From positions 1,922,001 through 1,986,000 of the forward strand of contig CAXXXS010000001.1 of NCBI GenBank assembly GCA_963665085.2: a DNA stretch of 64,000 bases, in the 5' to 3' direction. How positions within the stretch are numbered: the first letter of the stretch is position 1; the number at the start of each line of letters is the position of its first letter. Positions 17,048-26,568 of the stretch are shown piece after piece. Position numbers and translations under genes: made by a program. The notes under the pieces were generated by a model that worked only from the letters and a program-made list of their open reading frames with translations, was not told the DNA's origin and did no database searches. The DNA comes from G963665085 sp963665085. GTDB taxonomy: Bacteria > Bacteroidota > Bacteroidia > Bacteroidales > JAAAOM01.

Positions 17048-19327
17048 TTATTTTTCTTTTGGTTCTAAAAATTTTGGTTGTAATGCCATACATAGTGATG
17101 GAATCATTAACAGTCCGCCAATCAAGCAAACCATGATAATAACAACCATCAGGATGCCAAAAAAACGAACGGAAAGAAATGCTGAGAAAATTAGGGCAGT
17201 AAAACCGATGATAACAGAAATAGCATTCAGGATAATTCCACGACCTGAGGTGTGAATAGCTTTTTTTATAGCCTCTTCTGCAGCCAATCCGCCCCGGCGT
17301 TCTGCGCGATATCGCCATACCAGATGGATGGTGTAATCAACCCCAACTCCAATCATAATAGACGAAAGTAGTGCTGTGGTAAAGTTGAGCTCTATTCCTG
17401 CAAATCCCATCATTCCGAACAAAATAATAATGGCCATCAGCAATGGGATAATTTGCAGGACAGCACCTTTAACAGAACCTGCTCCAAACGCCAGGGTAAT
17501 AATTATGAGTACAGCAATAAGCGACATAGCAATAGATTTAAACTGTCCTTCAACAATATGTTTGTCCATCGCAGAGAAAATATCTGCATTGCCGCCAATG
17601 TATTTTACCTCGGGAATATCGGCAACCATTGCTTTGATTTCTTTCACACATCGGCGCATAACAGGCGTATTCATATCTTTAAATCGAACTAAAATCATTG
17701 CCCTTTCAAAATCGAAATCCACCATTTTCTCCAGATCATCAGGGTCGCCACTCATCATATACAATTCGAAATACTGCGAAATAGCATCGTATGAACCTGG
17801 TATTTTATCATACATAGCTTCGCCTTCGTTGAATAAAGCACGACTGATTTGTTTAGTTACTTTGGCAATGGATTGAGTTGTGCCAACTTCGGGCATTACT
17901 TTAATCTTTTGCTCTACTTCATCAATTTTATGGAGCAATTCTGGCTCTCTAATATCACCTTCAAAAACAATAGAAACGGGCATAAATCCACCTAGTTTAT
18001 CATTAATCAACAACGAAGATTCTTTTGCAGGATGACCGTCGGGATACATCCGAGCAGGGTTAGTATTTACTGATAGTTTGCTTATGCCAATACCTACAAT
18101 AAATGTTATGGCAGTAAGTGCTGTTATAACAATTTTGGGCTTTCTGGTCACCAGATTTTCAACCAATATCAACAATTTATTTACAAGTCCACTGTTGCTT
18201 CTGGTATTCGCTGGTGTTGCAATAGGCTTTGGTTTAGGAAGTAAAGAGCTGATAGCTGGAACTAATAAGAGACTAGCCAACAAAGCAATGGCAATTCCGA
18301 TAGCTGCCAGTATCCCCATTTGCCAGGCAGGGATCAGAATATGTCCCAGCATACATAACATACCCGCCATTGTTGTTAATCCTGCGATCAAAATGGGTTT
18401 TCCAAGGCTGATTACCATTCGCATAGAAATTTCTTTTTTACTGAATGTATTACCTTTGAAGTTATCATCCTGATAATGCGATACCATATGAATGCCGTAA
18501 TCGTTGGCAACTGCAATCAGTAACACAGGCAGAATAATGGTTACAAGGGTAAAATCCCAGCCAAGTAGGGGAATAAAACCAAGAGCGATAACAATAGAGA
18601 CAATTACTATCAAGGTTGGCAACCAAACACCACGAAACTGACGAAAGCTAATTAGCAGGAACACCAACATAAACAAAATCCCCAAAGGCAAAAGCTTACC
18701 AATATCATGCGACATACTGGCTCCATTTTGTACGCGCATATAAGGCGAACCCCCTAACAGAGTCTTTTCGTTACCGGGGTGTTTTTTAATTAATTCTTCT
18801 AAAGGGATGATCACTTCTTTGTCGGAAGCATCGGGCGTTAATAAGCCAATTATTGCCATGGTGGTAAAATCTTTCGAAACCACACTGCCATAGACTAAGT
18901 CATTGTCTTTAATCTCCTGTTTTACTTGATCAATTTCATCAGCATTGCGAGGAATCATATTAACAGCAGGATCAACTAACATGGCATCATTCTCGCTATG
19001 CACCTGTTTGGTATCGAATACCGACATTACCTTTTCAATACCTTTGATTTTTTTCATTTCTTTCGAGAAGAGTTTTGCTCTTTCCAAGGTAGATGACTTA
19101 ATCACATCATCAGTTTTAAACACGACCATCACCATATCGGTACCTCCAAAAATGTTCTGAATTTCTTTTTGATGCACACGTGCTTCCATATCATCAGGAA
19201 GGTAAGTCATCATATCGGTGTTAAAACTTGCGTTTTTCATTTGTATTCCCATAAAGACTGTTCCCCCAAGGAATACTGCGATAATAGGCCACCTAAATCG
19301 AATAGCGAATTCTGCAATTTTTTTCAT
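17048..19327 (-). CDS. MMPL/RND-family transporter (cassette 2)
   Basis: 759 aa with two MMPL halves. Both Asp-Tyr proton-relay motifs are intact: ANDYGIH (Asp276-Tyr277) in the first half and VDYTIH in the second. Large periplasmic domains lie at about residues 35-205 and 400-580. It starts 33 bp after the barrel gene and ends 27 bp before the LolA-like gene. Compared with the MMPL at 3959-6328 it looks like the catalytically complete version. It is the inferred exporter of a hydrophobic or lipid-like ligand. Confidence 0.85.
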   Translation of the reverse strand: MKKIAEFAIRFRWPIIAVFLGGTVFMGIQMKNASFNTDMMTYLPDDMEARVHQKEIQNIFGGTDMVMVVFKTDDVIKSSTLERAKLFSKEMKKIKGIEKVMSVFDTKQVHSENDAMLVDPAVNMIPRNADEIDQVKQEIKDNDLVYGSVVSKDFTTMAIIGLLTPDASDKEVIIPLEELIKKHPGNEKTLLGGSPYMRVQNGASMSHDIGKLLPLGILFMLVFLLISFRQFRGVWLPTLIVIVSIVIALGFIPLLGWDFTLVTIILPVLLIAVANDYGIHMVSHYQDDNFKGNTFSKKEISMRMVISLGKPILIAGLTTMAGMLCMLGHILIPAWQMGILAAIGIAIALLASLLLVPAISSLLPKPKPIATPANTRSNSGLVNKLLILVENLVTRKPKIVITALTAITFIVGIGISKLSVNTNPARMYPDGHPAKESSLLINDKLGGFMPVSIVFEGDIREPELLHKIDEVEQKIKVMPEVGTTQSIAKVTKQISRALFNEGEAMYDKIPGSYDAISQYFELYMMSGDPDDLEKMVDFDFERAMILVRFKDMNTPVMRRCVKEIKAMVADIPEVKYIGGNADIFSAMDKHIVEGQFKSIAMSLIAVLIIITLAFGAGSVKGAVLQIIPLLMAIIILFGMMGFAGIELNFTTALLSSIMIGVGVDYTIHLVWRYRAERRGGLAAEEAIKKAIHTSGRGIILNAISVIIGFTALIFSAFLSVRFFGILMVVIIMVCLIGGLLMIPSLCMALQPKFLEPKEK

Positions 19328-19360
19328 TGTTGTATCTTTTTATTTTGTTATTTTTTTTGT

Positions 19361-20662
19361 TTAAAAGGCTAATTGTACTTCCACGAATCCACTGTTTCTT
19401 ACTTCACCCATAAACTTATAAAGTGTATTGCTGGAACCACCGTACAATTGTGCTCCAATGCAACAGCTCAAGGCATCAGTAATAGTGTAAGTAACTTTAG
19501 GAAGGCATAGCCATTCTTCGGTATTGAAGTTATATAACCCCAACAGTTCGCTTGTAAGCGTTTGGTTTAATAATTCGAATGAAGGTCGAAGCGAAACAGA
19601 ATTATTCCATTGAGATGTTTGAGAAAACAACATCCTGTTCCAAACATTAACCAAATTGGTCAATGGATTTGTCGATGCAATATATTTATCAAAGTCAAAC
19701 ACATATTTACCAACATATTGTACGATTAGACTAAAATTTCCCCATTCACGATCAATGCCCAAGGTGTATTCCAGCTGCTTACAGGGAGTAGAAAAAAGCG
19801 AATCGGGGGCAATGTCAGGTAAAGTAAAAGCAAACTCACCTCGCAAACCATAGCTTCCTGTGGTAGTGGAAAAATCGGCACCAGGAATCTGTACCCGATA
19901 TGGTTGTGTATAAGCTTCGATACCTGATGTGATAATATTATAGCCCAAGCTGGGCATTTTATGATAGCCGTTAAAGTATGATATCGAACCGTCAAATTTT
20001 GCCCCCTGATAATCGAGCTTTAGTCCAATAGAACTATTTTTCCATGTATCACGGGGTAATTGTGTCTCACCCCAATAAACATTTGTTGGTAAGGCTGCAT
20101 TTTCAATAGGTAATTCAGTTGCACGATAATAAGGAATCCAATTGGCTTCTAACTTAAAAGGTTGAAAATTGTATGTGCCTTTGGCTACGAAATTAGATTG
20201 ACGTTTATCATCTTCGTCAGGCGAATACACTGTAAAATCAGCAGGAGTAATATTGTTAGTTGAATTAAAACCGTCTGCACGTCCCCAAACTACAATCTGC
20301 TGACCTACACGAAAATCAAACTGTCCTAAATATAGGCTAACATAACCTTCACGCAACCAAATATCGTTACCAGAAGTGGTAATTCCTGAGGCTCTGCTAC
20401 GCATTTCCACATAAGCATCGCCGTATTTATTGCCCGTTACACTAAGTTTTAAAGCTGCCTCTGCATATTTGTCAAGAATATTTTTATTGTTTCCAAAAAT
20501 ACCACTACACAGAAAACCATTCAATTGATATTTGGCTTCATCAGCAGAACAACTTTCCAAAAGAGAAGATTCGAAAAGACTTTGAGCTTTTAATGCAGGG
20601 GAAATTAGTGTCCCATGCAGAAGTAATATTGAAACAGAAAGAAACGTAGTATATGCTTTCAT
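19361..20662 (-). CDS. DUF1302-like outer-membrane beta-barrel protein (cassette 2)
   Basis: 433 aa with a signal peptide ending LKAQ (about residue 27) and a barrel-like body ending in Phe. GQQIVVWG at residues 120-127, followed by IxPxD and DDKR motifs, aligns with the same block in the cassette-1 barrel. It heads the cassette-2 operon; a TATCTTTG -7 box lies 27 bases before the start. An unpaired Cys38/Cys52 pair in the N-terminal segment could form a disulfide. Predicted outer-membrane pore or docking partner of the MMPL/LolA pair. Confidence 0.7.
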   Translation of the reverse strand: MKAYTTFLSVSILLLHGTLISPALKAQSLFESSLLESCSADEAKYQLNGFLCSGIFGNNKNILDKYAEAALKLSVTGNKYGDAYVEMRSRASGITTSGNDIWLREGYVSLYLGQFDFRVGQQIVVWGRADGFNSTNNITPADFTVYSPDEDDKRQSNFVAKGTYNFQPFKLEANWIPYYRATELPIENAALPTNVYWGETQLPRDTWKNSSIGLKLDYQGAKFDGSISYFNGYHKMPSLGYNIITSGIEAYTQPYRVQIPGADFSTTTGSYGLRGEFAFTLPDIAPDSLFSTPCKQLEYTLGIDREWGNFSLIVQYVGKYVFDFDKYIASTNPLTNLVNVWNRMLFSQTSQWNNSVSLRPSFELLNQTLTSELLGLYNFNTEEWLCLPKVTYTITDALSCCIGAQLYGGSSNTLYKFMGEVRNSGFVEVQLAF

Positions 20663-20688
20663 ATCCTTGTCGATTAAATTTCACACAA

Positions 20689-20696
20689 CAAAGATA
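20689..20696 (-). promoter_or_regulatory. -7 box of the cassette-2 operon
   Basis: The minus strand reads TATCTTTG, a perfect TAnnTTTG match, 27-34 bases upstream of the barrel start, predicting a leader of about 23 bases. No good TTG (-33) element lies at normal spacing, consistent with activator dependence, possibly on the adjacent AraC protein. Confidence 0.45.
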
Positions 20697-20760
20697 TTTT
20701 GGTATATAGGGATAAAATAACCTCAAAACAGCAAACAATACCCCTAAAACGTAAAATAAC

Positions 20761-21750
20761 TTAATCAGATAACGAGGAAAGATAAGCCTTAGGATTAATG
20801 CCAAATTCATTATGAAAGGCTTTTGAAAAATGACTGAGATTGGTATAGCCAAGGTCGTAACCAATTTCGGAGATCGTATATTTTTGGGTGCTTAGCATTT
20901 GCTTTGCCATTTGCATTTTTTCTGATAAAGCATATTTTGAAATGCTTTTTCCGAACACTTGATGAAAACATTTTTGCAGTTTACTGATACTCATTCCGGC
21001 ATCTTGAGAAACTTGTTTTAAGGAAGGAAGCGACGTTAAATTTTCTAGAATTATTTTCCGAACATTAAATATTTTTTGAATGTCAATGGGGTTGATAGCT
21101 GAAATATTTTCGTTTGTATCCCTTTTTTCTAATTGCTTCAAAAATAAAATAAACAGTTCTATCACTTTTTGATGTAGTTTAAAATGCTGTAAGTTATCAT
21201 CAGAATTAATTAGTTGATGAATGTCAGTAATCAAATTTTTCATCGTACTTTGAAGCGATTCAAACAAATAAAACGGCTTGTTTGATGCCAACAACTGGTT
21301 TAAATAATTATCATCGAATGAGCTAAATATACTAGTAAACCAATCTTTCTCTATGGTTATAGTTATCTGGAAACCGGCCATATTTGCAGGGATACTCCAA
21401 CGAGATTCAATTTGAGGAGATGACATAAAGATTCCATTGGATGTATGGTACCCAACCATTTGTTTCTTTTTATCAATGTTTTGCTCTAAAGGCAATTCCT
21501 GATTATAAAACATAATAGGGAATAACTTTGCATCTTTTATTGAATACCTTTTGAATTCTAATGGTTGACTAAGGTTGAAATGAAGGTAGGTAAGTGTAAA
21601 CCCCTGAAAAAAGTAAACCTGCTTCATAATCCCGTTTCCAAATGACGCAGGAATTTTAAATGCATCATCATCAATCTCCGCCCCAAACTGACGGGCAATA
21701 GTTTTTAACCATTCTTGCGGTTTGTCTTTTGCTGAAAATTCGATTTGCAT
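20761..21750 (-). CDS. AraC-family transcriptional regulator
   Basis: 329 aa: an N-terminal domain of about 220 residues without recognised motifs and a C-terminal double helix-turn-helix (residues about 230-325) with MSISKLQKCFHQVFG and YTNLSHFSKAFHNEFGINP as landmark segments. It is encoded 98 bp upstream of, and in the same direction as, the cassette-2 barrel gene, which has a -7 box lacking a -33 element. It is likely the activator of that operon. The inducer is unknown. Confidence 0.85.
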   Translation of the reverse strand: MQIEFSAKDKPQEWLKTIARQFGAEIDDDAFKIPASFGNGIMKQVYFFQGFTLTYLHFNLSQPLEFKRYSIKDAKLFPIMFYNQELPLEQNIDKKKQMVGYHTSNGIFMSSPQIESRWSIPANMAGFQITITIEKDWFTSIFSSFDDNYLNQLLASNKPFYLFESLQSTMKNLITDIHQLINSDDNLQHFKLHQKVIELFILFLKQLEKRDTNENISAINPIDIQKIFNVRKIILENLTSLPSLKQVSQDAGMSISKLQKCFHQVFGKSISKYALSEKMQMAKQMLSTQKYTISEIGYDLGYTNLSHFSKAFHNEFGINPKAYLSSLSD

Positions 21751-21772
21751 AGTTGGTGAATTCTATGAAAAA

Positions 21773-21804
21773 CAAATTTAAAAAAAGCATCGAACAAGAA
21801 GCAA
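21773..21804 (-). promoter_or_regulatory. Predicted promoter of the AraC gene
   Basis: On the minus strand, TTG (21804-21802), 21 bases, then TAAATTTG (21780-21773), matching the Bacteroidota primary-sigma consensus. The start codon at 21750 is about 20 bases downstream. Confidence 0.4.
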
Positions 21805-22037
21805 CTCTATGCAATTTATGTAACTGCACCGGTGAAGTTTACTGGTAGCAGATTTAAAATTACCAGAAATGGGTGTAAATTATTCTCAATCAAGAATAAG
21901 TCTCTATAATGCCGACCTTTTCAATTGCATTACTCAATATGAAGAACGCTGCCATAACTACTGACAGGGCTGAAAAAACTGCTTATGTTAATGCTTGAAG
22001 TTGCCACATATTCTTAATGCAAAGGAGGATTATACAA

Positions 22038-22574
22038 TCAAAAAAACATAAAAACTACTGCCAAAACAATCCCGCCAAGCATAAACCAGAATCCTCGTTT
22101 TTTAAATCCTTTCTTTCCTTTTACGATAAACAAGCCTGATAATGCCAGGAATATCAAACTAATTGAATACAAATCGGCTATATGCTTCCACCCTTTCATA
22201 TGGTTTGAATGAAAACTGATAAATAAACCGTTTATTTTGTGCTTTTTGTACGTTTCAAAAACAATTTCTCCATTTTGAGCATCGTATTTTCCTCGCCCTC
22301 CATCAATAAAGAATTGAATTGTATTATCGCTTTTATAACACTTTGTTAATTCCAAGGTATTGTATTGCGTTTTCCAATATTCTGAAAAACTAGCAATATC
22401 AAGATGTGGAGAAAAATTATTACTCGTTTCAATAGTAGATATTACAGGAAAAACATCTTTGTGGGTCAATAAAATACCCGATATTCCATAGATTAGGGTT
22501 ATTGCCACTGCGAAATATCCAATATCGCGATGCCAATTCCGCAGCAAACGGGTAATATTTTTATTCCAACTCAT
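22038..22574 (-). CDS. PepSY-domain membrane protein
   Basis: 178 aa. An N-terminal RNWHRDIGYFAVAITLIYGISG-type helix with paired His residues is followed by a periplasmic PepSY-like domain, then a second helix after HSNHMKGWKHIADLYS and a third at the C-terminus. Short PepSY_TM proteins accompany haem and siderophore receptors, where related proteins act as ferric reductases. The start overlaps the stop of the OB-fold lipoprotein by 14 bases, and both follow the HmuR-like receptor. The 21751-22037 stretch upstream shows no gene. Confidence 0.75.
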   Translation of the reverse strand: MSWNKNITRLLRNWHRDIGYFAVAITLIYGISGILLTHKDVFPVISTIETSNNFSPHLDIASFSEYWKTQYNTLELTKCYKSDNTIQFFIDGGRGKYDAQNGEIVFETYKKHKINGLFISFHSNHMKGWKHIADLYSISLIFLALSGLFIVKGKKGFKKRGFWFMLGGIVLAVVFMFF

Positions 22575-23070
22575 ATTTTATGGCTTGTACTGAATAAGTG
22601 GTGTAATATAGAATTTCACCGGCTTTAATTTGTTCGAGTATTTCTTGAAGTTTGCTTAAATGAGCATTTTCACCTTCTTCCTTATGTTCTTCTCTTTCTT
22701 TGTTAATCATTGCTTTGAGCATATCGGCATCCATATTATAAGGAACAAGGATACCCACAATCTTTGCTGTTTTTCCGGCAATATCCGGATTAGGCATTTC
22801 AAAGCTTTCACCTAATTCTATTTTTATATCCTGATTGCCATTGCTACTTAATATTTTAAAGCGTTTATTCCCGTGTTTACATACATGGTCGATAATTCCG
22901 CTTACATAAACCGTATCTTTCAAAAGCCCATTGGCGTTTTGCAAAACATCTTCTACTGTAATATAGGTTATATTAGCAGTTTGTTCAGGTGTTGGGTTTT
23001 TGGTATTTTGTTTACAACTAAAACTTAATACCAATGTTGTTATTAGTAATACTACATTAATAATTTTCAT
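22561..23070 (-). CDS. OB-fold lipoprotein (tRNA_anti-like domain)
   Basis: 169 aa. The lipoprotein signal LVLSFSCKQ places the lipid Cys near residue 19. The middle, VSGIIDHVCKHGNKRFKIL through IKIELGES and GKTAKIVGIL, looks like an OB-fold domain, and a charged helix (KEREEHKEEGE) precedes the C-terminus. CKHG plus nearby His could bind metal or haem. The gene lies 102 bp after the receptor gene and overlaps the PepSY gene. Small secreted OB-fold proteins occur in Bacteroidota iron loci, but their role is not established. Confidence 0.6.
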   Translation of the reverse strand: MKIINVVLLITTLVLSFSCKQNTKNPTPEQTANITYITVEDVLQNANGLLKDTVYVSGIIDHVCKHGNKRFKILSSNGNQDIKIELGESFEMPNPDIAGKTAKIVGILVPYNMDADMLKAMINKEREEHKEEGENAHLSKLQEILEQIKAGEILYYTTYSVQAIKYELE

Positions 23071-23172
23071 TGCTTAGTTTATTATTTCAAGTTACTAAGT
23101 TGATTTCTATTTTATTTGTTTGTTTTTTCTACTGTTGTAGGCAACAACTTATTACTGCATAATACCTCCTAT

Positions 23173-25479
23173 TTAATTTAAACTAAACGAAAGTGTTAGT
23201 TTAAAATTTCGCCCCATAGCCGGGATAAATGAACCAAAAGGCTGATAATTTGTGTTGAAAATATTTTTTACAATAAACCTGATTTTGGGGTGGCCGAGAA
23301 AGGCATTTGAATTTAAACCAAAAGCAAAATTAAAAACCGTATGCGGGTCGCATGGCACATAGCCCCAGGGGCCTGCTTCATTAATGTTTTCTACTTCAGG
23401 CACTCTGTTTTGTCGGGTAGCATGTTCGGTTTGAAATTTCACCGAATATCCGGTTAACCAATGCCTGTTGAACAATCCACGATATTTTAAATCGAAATTT
23501 AGCTTAAAAGGAGGAATGCCAAATAAGGGGGCATCGTTTCCAACAAATTTGTCGATACCATAAATATATGATGCCCCAACTCCTGTATATAAATCATTTC
23601 CACCTTTTAAAACATTGTAGAACCTGTATGAGGTCGAAAGTTCCCCTCCGTAAATTACCGCATCGGTATTTTTAAAAGTAAAATCGACACCTTCAATTTT
23701 AACAGCCTGAATTTCGCTTATGAAATCATCGAGAATATTATAAAATAGAGCCAGGTCGTATTGAAACTTGTTTTCGGCGAGGCTTCCCCTTATTCCAATA
23801 TCATAATTCCAACTGTATTCAGGTTTTAAGTCGGAGTTACCTTGCTTGATGCCTTTACAGCTAATAACCTCGGTAAACATTTCTTCGGCTGTTGGCATGC
23901 GAAAAGCTCTTCCTACATTTGCCGATAAATGAGTGTTTGGGTTAAATGAGAATATCAATCCAAAGCTTCCACTTAGTGCAGTGCGATTTTCACTTTTACC
24001 GCCAAGCGTATCGCTTTTACCCTCTAATACTTCTGCATAATCGTATCTAAGCCCTGCAACAAGTTTAAGTTTTTCGCCTGCCTGCGTTTCATTAAGCAAA
24101 TAAGCCCCAGCATTTTGCTGCCCGGCTTCTTTATTGCCTTCTAAAACACCTTCGGTATGATTGTAGTAATCTATTAGTTCGGTAGGATTATCCAATCGAA
24201 AAGCATAAGCGTCAGCACCAACAGTTAATTTGCTGTTTTCTGTTAGGTTTAAAATGGAAAATATCCGCCCGCCACCATATTTATTTTTATAATGAACCAA
24301 TTCAAGGGAGGTTAAATTGTCGGTTATTTCGCTGTACTTATACTTAAAATAATCGCGCTCTCCGTTATCGTAGTAAAGGTTCACACTAAATTGTTCTACA
24401 AAACCTTTTGGTTTGTATGAATAATCTAGATCGGTATGGAAATTGGTTTCTTCGTTGTTAATTTTTGTAAACCGTTTGGTTGCCCCGTTAAAACCACGGG
24501 GTTTCCCCCAATCGCCATAATGATAATCGGCATTTAGCTTAATGGTTTGTTTAGGCGATAAGCGGAAACCTGTACCTAACGAAAAGTCACGGTCTTCAAC
24601 ATTGCTGTTTTCTGCAATTTCGCCATTGCTATACACCATATCATTGGTTTTTCTGTATTTAGCATTCGCTTGTAGCCCAAAGTTTTGCTTTTTATGGCAA
24701 ATACTTGCCTGTTGAAGAAATTCGTTATTATTAGAACCATAGCCGGTTAAAGAATTCACTTTTGTTAGCCCATTGCCAAATGGTGAATGACTAATTACAT
24801 TTATTATACCCGATATAGCTCCGCTACCATATATAACCGACCCCGGACCTTTAATGACCTCGATTTTTTTTATGTCGTAGATATTCATATCCTGAGCAAA
24901 GTAGCCACCGGGGAAAGTACCTATGCGCCTGCAACCGTTTTTCATTATTACAAGGCGTTTTGAGTTAAGCCCCCGAAGAATTAGAGGGGAATGATATTCC
25001 CATACCTGAGTAAATCCCGGGGTGTTTGCCAAAACGTCAATTACATTGGAATGAAAATTATCCTTAATTTCTTTCTGCCGGATAATAGCTACGGGCTTTG
25101 CCAATTTATTTTTCGATTGTTCGTATAGCGAAGCGGTAACTACCACATTATCTATTATTTCCTGTTTTGGTGTAAGATAAATGATTAACTCAGGATCTGA
25201 TGTAAACTGTGAAATATCAATAACTTGTTTTTGGTAATTAATATGGCTGAAAATAATTTTTGTGGTTACGGTCGAATCAACCGAGATTAAGAAATATCCC
25301 GAATTATCGGTTGTTGTACCATGAGCTGCACCCATGATGCTAATGTTTACTAAACTAATAGGCGTATTATTGTTTTTATCGACAACTTTTGCCTTAATTT
25401 TATAAAGTGGTTGAGAAAAGATATTTGCCGATAAGAAGCAAAAAAGGCAGCAAAGGAAAAGATGTTTAATATTCTTCAT
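23173..25479 (-). CDS. TonB-dependent receptor, HmuR-like
   Basis: 768 aa: signal peptide to about residue 22 (NIFSQ), carboxypeptidase-like domain (30-110), plug (120-230, with LILRGLNSKRLVIM and GPGSVIYGSGAISG) and barrel. GRAFRMPTAEEMF and NSDLKPE match the FRAP and NPDL regions of haem receptors. It lies 86 bp after the HmuY-like lipoprotein gene, the same order as hmuY-hmuR in Porphyromonas. Predicted to import haem or a related porphyrin; cobalamin or a siderophore is less likely. The missing downstream hmuSTUV genes are notable. Confidence 0.75.
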   Translation of the reverse strand: MKNIKHLFLCCLFCFLSANIFSQPLYKIKAKVVDKNNNTPISLVNISIMGAAHGTTTDNSGYFLISVDSTVTTKIIFSHINYQKQVIDISQFTSDPELIIYLTPKQEIIDNVVVTASLYEQSKNKLAKPVAIIRQKEIKDNFHSNVIDVLANTPGFTQVWEYHSPLILRGLNSKRLVIMKNGCRRIGTFPGGYFAQDMNIYDIKKIEVIKGPGSVIYGSGAISGIINVISHSPFGNGLTKVNSLTGYGSNNNEFLQQASICHKKQNFGLQANAKYRKTNDMVYSNGEIAENSNVEDRDFSLGTGFRLSPKQTIKLNADYHYGDWGKPRGFNGATKRFTKINNEETNFHTDLDYSYKPKGFVEQFSVNLYYDNGERDYFKYKYSEITDNLTSLELVHYKNKYGGGRIFSILNLTENSKLTVGADAYAFRLDNPTELIDYYNHTEGVLEGNKEAGQQNAGAYLLNETQAGEKLKLVAGLRYDYAEVLEGKSDTLGGKSENRTALSGSFGLIFSFNPNTHLSANVGRAFRMPTAEEMFTEVISCKGIKQGNSDLKPEYSWNYDIGIRGSLAENKFQYDLALFYNILDDFISEIQAVKIEGVDFTFKNTDAVIYGGELSTSYRFYNVLKGGNDLYTGVGASYIYGIDKFVGNDAPLFGIPPFKLNFDLKYRGLFNRHWLTGYSVKFQTEHATRQNRVPEVENINEAGPWGYVPCDPHTVFNFAFGLNSNAFLGHPKIRFIVKNIFNTNYQPFGSFIPAMGRNFKLTLSFSLN

Positions 25480-25565
25480 TTGTATAAAAAAAGAACCGTA
25501 CCCCGGTTTTAATGCAGGATACGGGTTTGTATAAAAAAATGCTTATTCAAACTATTTACCCTGCA

Positions 25566-26285
25566 TTAATCCAAATAGTCCCAGGTTATATCAACAAAAC
25601 CTGTTTCTGTTACTGCGGGTTCGTGATTAGGATAAGCAGCCGGGTCAGCAGGGAAATCGGTTATTATTAATTTAATTAACCTGCCTTCCTGGGTTTTTAC
25701 AATCCAAATAGGTTCGTCTTCAGCTTTATCGTTATTAGCAGCAGCTTTCCATGCTTCGCCAAGTACCAATTTTGCATATTCAATTTGTAATTTCCCCATT
25801 AAAGGAGCACCTGTTTCTCCGGTCGTCACACTTAAAATATCAAATGAAGCATCATCGCTTGCCAAAGAGTATTCTTTTAGCCCGGAAGTTGTAAGTGAAT
25901 TGAATTTGGTAATGCCTGTACAGGTAACATCCACAGTTGAATAATTGATTGCCTGAACATTATCATGTAATTGAATAAAAGGTGCACCGCCCATACTGCC
26001 ATCGCTTTTTTCGCCTTTAATAGTGCGTATTTTTAAATCGTAAGAAAGGTTTGCTGATGCAAGACTGTCGTCTATATTATATGCCCCTCCTTTTTCTCCA
26101 TCATATTCAAAATCCAAACCAATGCCTCCTGGATTTCGGTTTGCACAAACCAAATATGGTGTTTGGAGGCTTTCAAACTGAAATTCATCAACAAGGGTGT
26201 TATCATCATCATCTTTCTCGCATGAAACGCTTGCAAATATTAATAACGCAAATAATATGTATACAGGAAATATTTTCTTTTTCAT
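25566..26285 (-). CDS. HmuY-like haem-binding lipoprotein
   Basis: 239 aa. The lipoprotein signal FASVSCEKDDDD puts the lipid Cys near residue 22. The C-terminal part, PIWIVKTQEGRLIKLIITD followed by a terminal DITWDYLD strand, fits the HmuY family fold. It heads the locus, 86 bp before the HmuR-like receptor. His residues are few (one in LHDN and one in NHEP), so the haem ligands of Porphyromonas HmuY cannot be assigned. An 18-bp palindrome lies about 160 bases upstream, and a minus-strand TAATTTTG box at 26322-26329 is a candidate -7 element. Confidence 0.65.
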   Translation of the reverse strand: MKKKIFPVYILFALLIFASVSCEKDDDDNTLVDEFQFESLQTPYLVCANRNPGGIGLDFEYDGEKGGAYNIDDSLASANLSYDLKIRTIKGEKSDGSMGGAPFIQLHDNVQAINYSTVDVTCTGITKFNSLTTSGLKEYSLASDDASFDILSVTTGETGAPLMGKLQIEYAKLVLGEAWKAAANNDKAEDEPIWIVKTQEGRLIKLIITDFPADPAAYPNHEPAVTETGFVDITWDYLD

Positions 26286-26441
26286 AATAAATAATTGATT
26301 TAAAAATATGATTTATCGTACCAAAATTAGTTTTGGTTGTAGAGCTTTCCTATCGTAAAAAATGATGATTTTTTTATTAGGAATTTATGGTACAAACGGT
26401 TTTACCTAATTGTTCAAAAAATTTGTAAACCGACGATTTAC

Positions 26442-26459
26442 AATGAGAATTATCTCATT
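26442..26459. promoter_or_regulatory. Palindromic operator upstream of the HmuY-like gene
   Basis: AATGAGA-4-TCTCATT, the same 7-4-7 arms as the two sites upstream of the DUF134 gene at 48095-48138. It resembles Fur-type boxes but is one base shorter in the centre than the classical 19-bp form. A shared iron- or redox-responsive regulator is inferred. Confidence 0.6.
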
Positions 26460-26568
26460 ATAAAGTTTGCCGAATAAAAAATCAGATCATAATATTTTAT
26501 GAGGCTTTAACTTCAACCAAAAATTTTAACTCAGGTTCACTTGTGGACTTACACCTGATAAAAACTAC

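Noticed and set aside
21751..22037. Possible gene remnant between the AraC and PepSY genes
   Set aside because: Short plus-strand frames exist, but none gives a recognisable protein segment.
26442..26459. Classical Fur box
   Set aside because: The arms resemble Fur sites, but all three copies have an even 18-bp length, one base short of the standard 19-bp palindrome; left as an unnamed operator.
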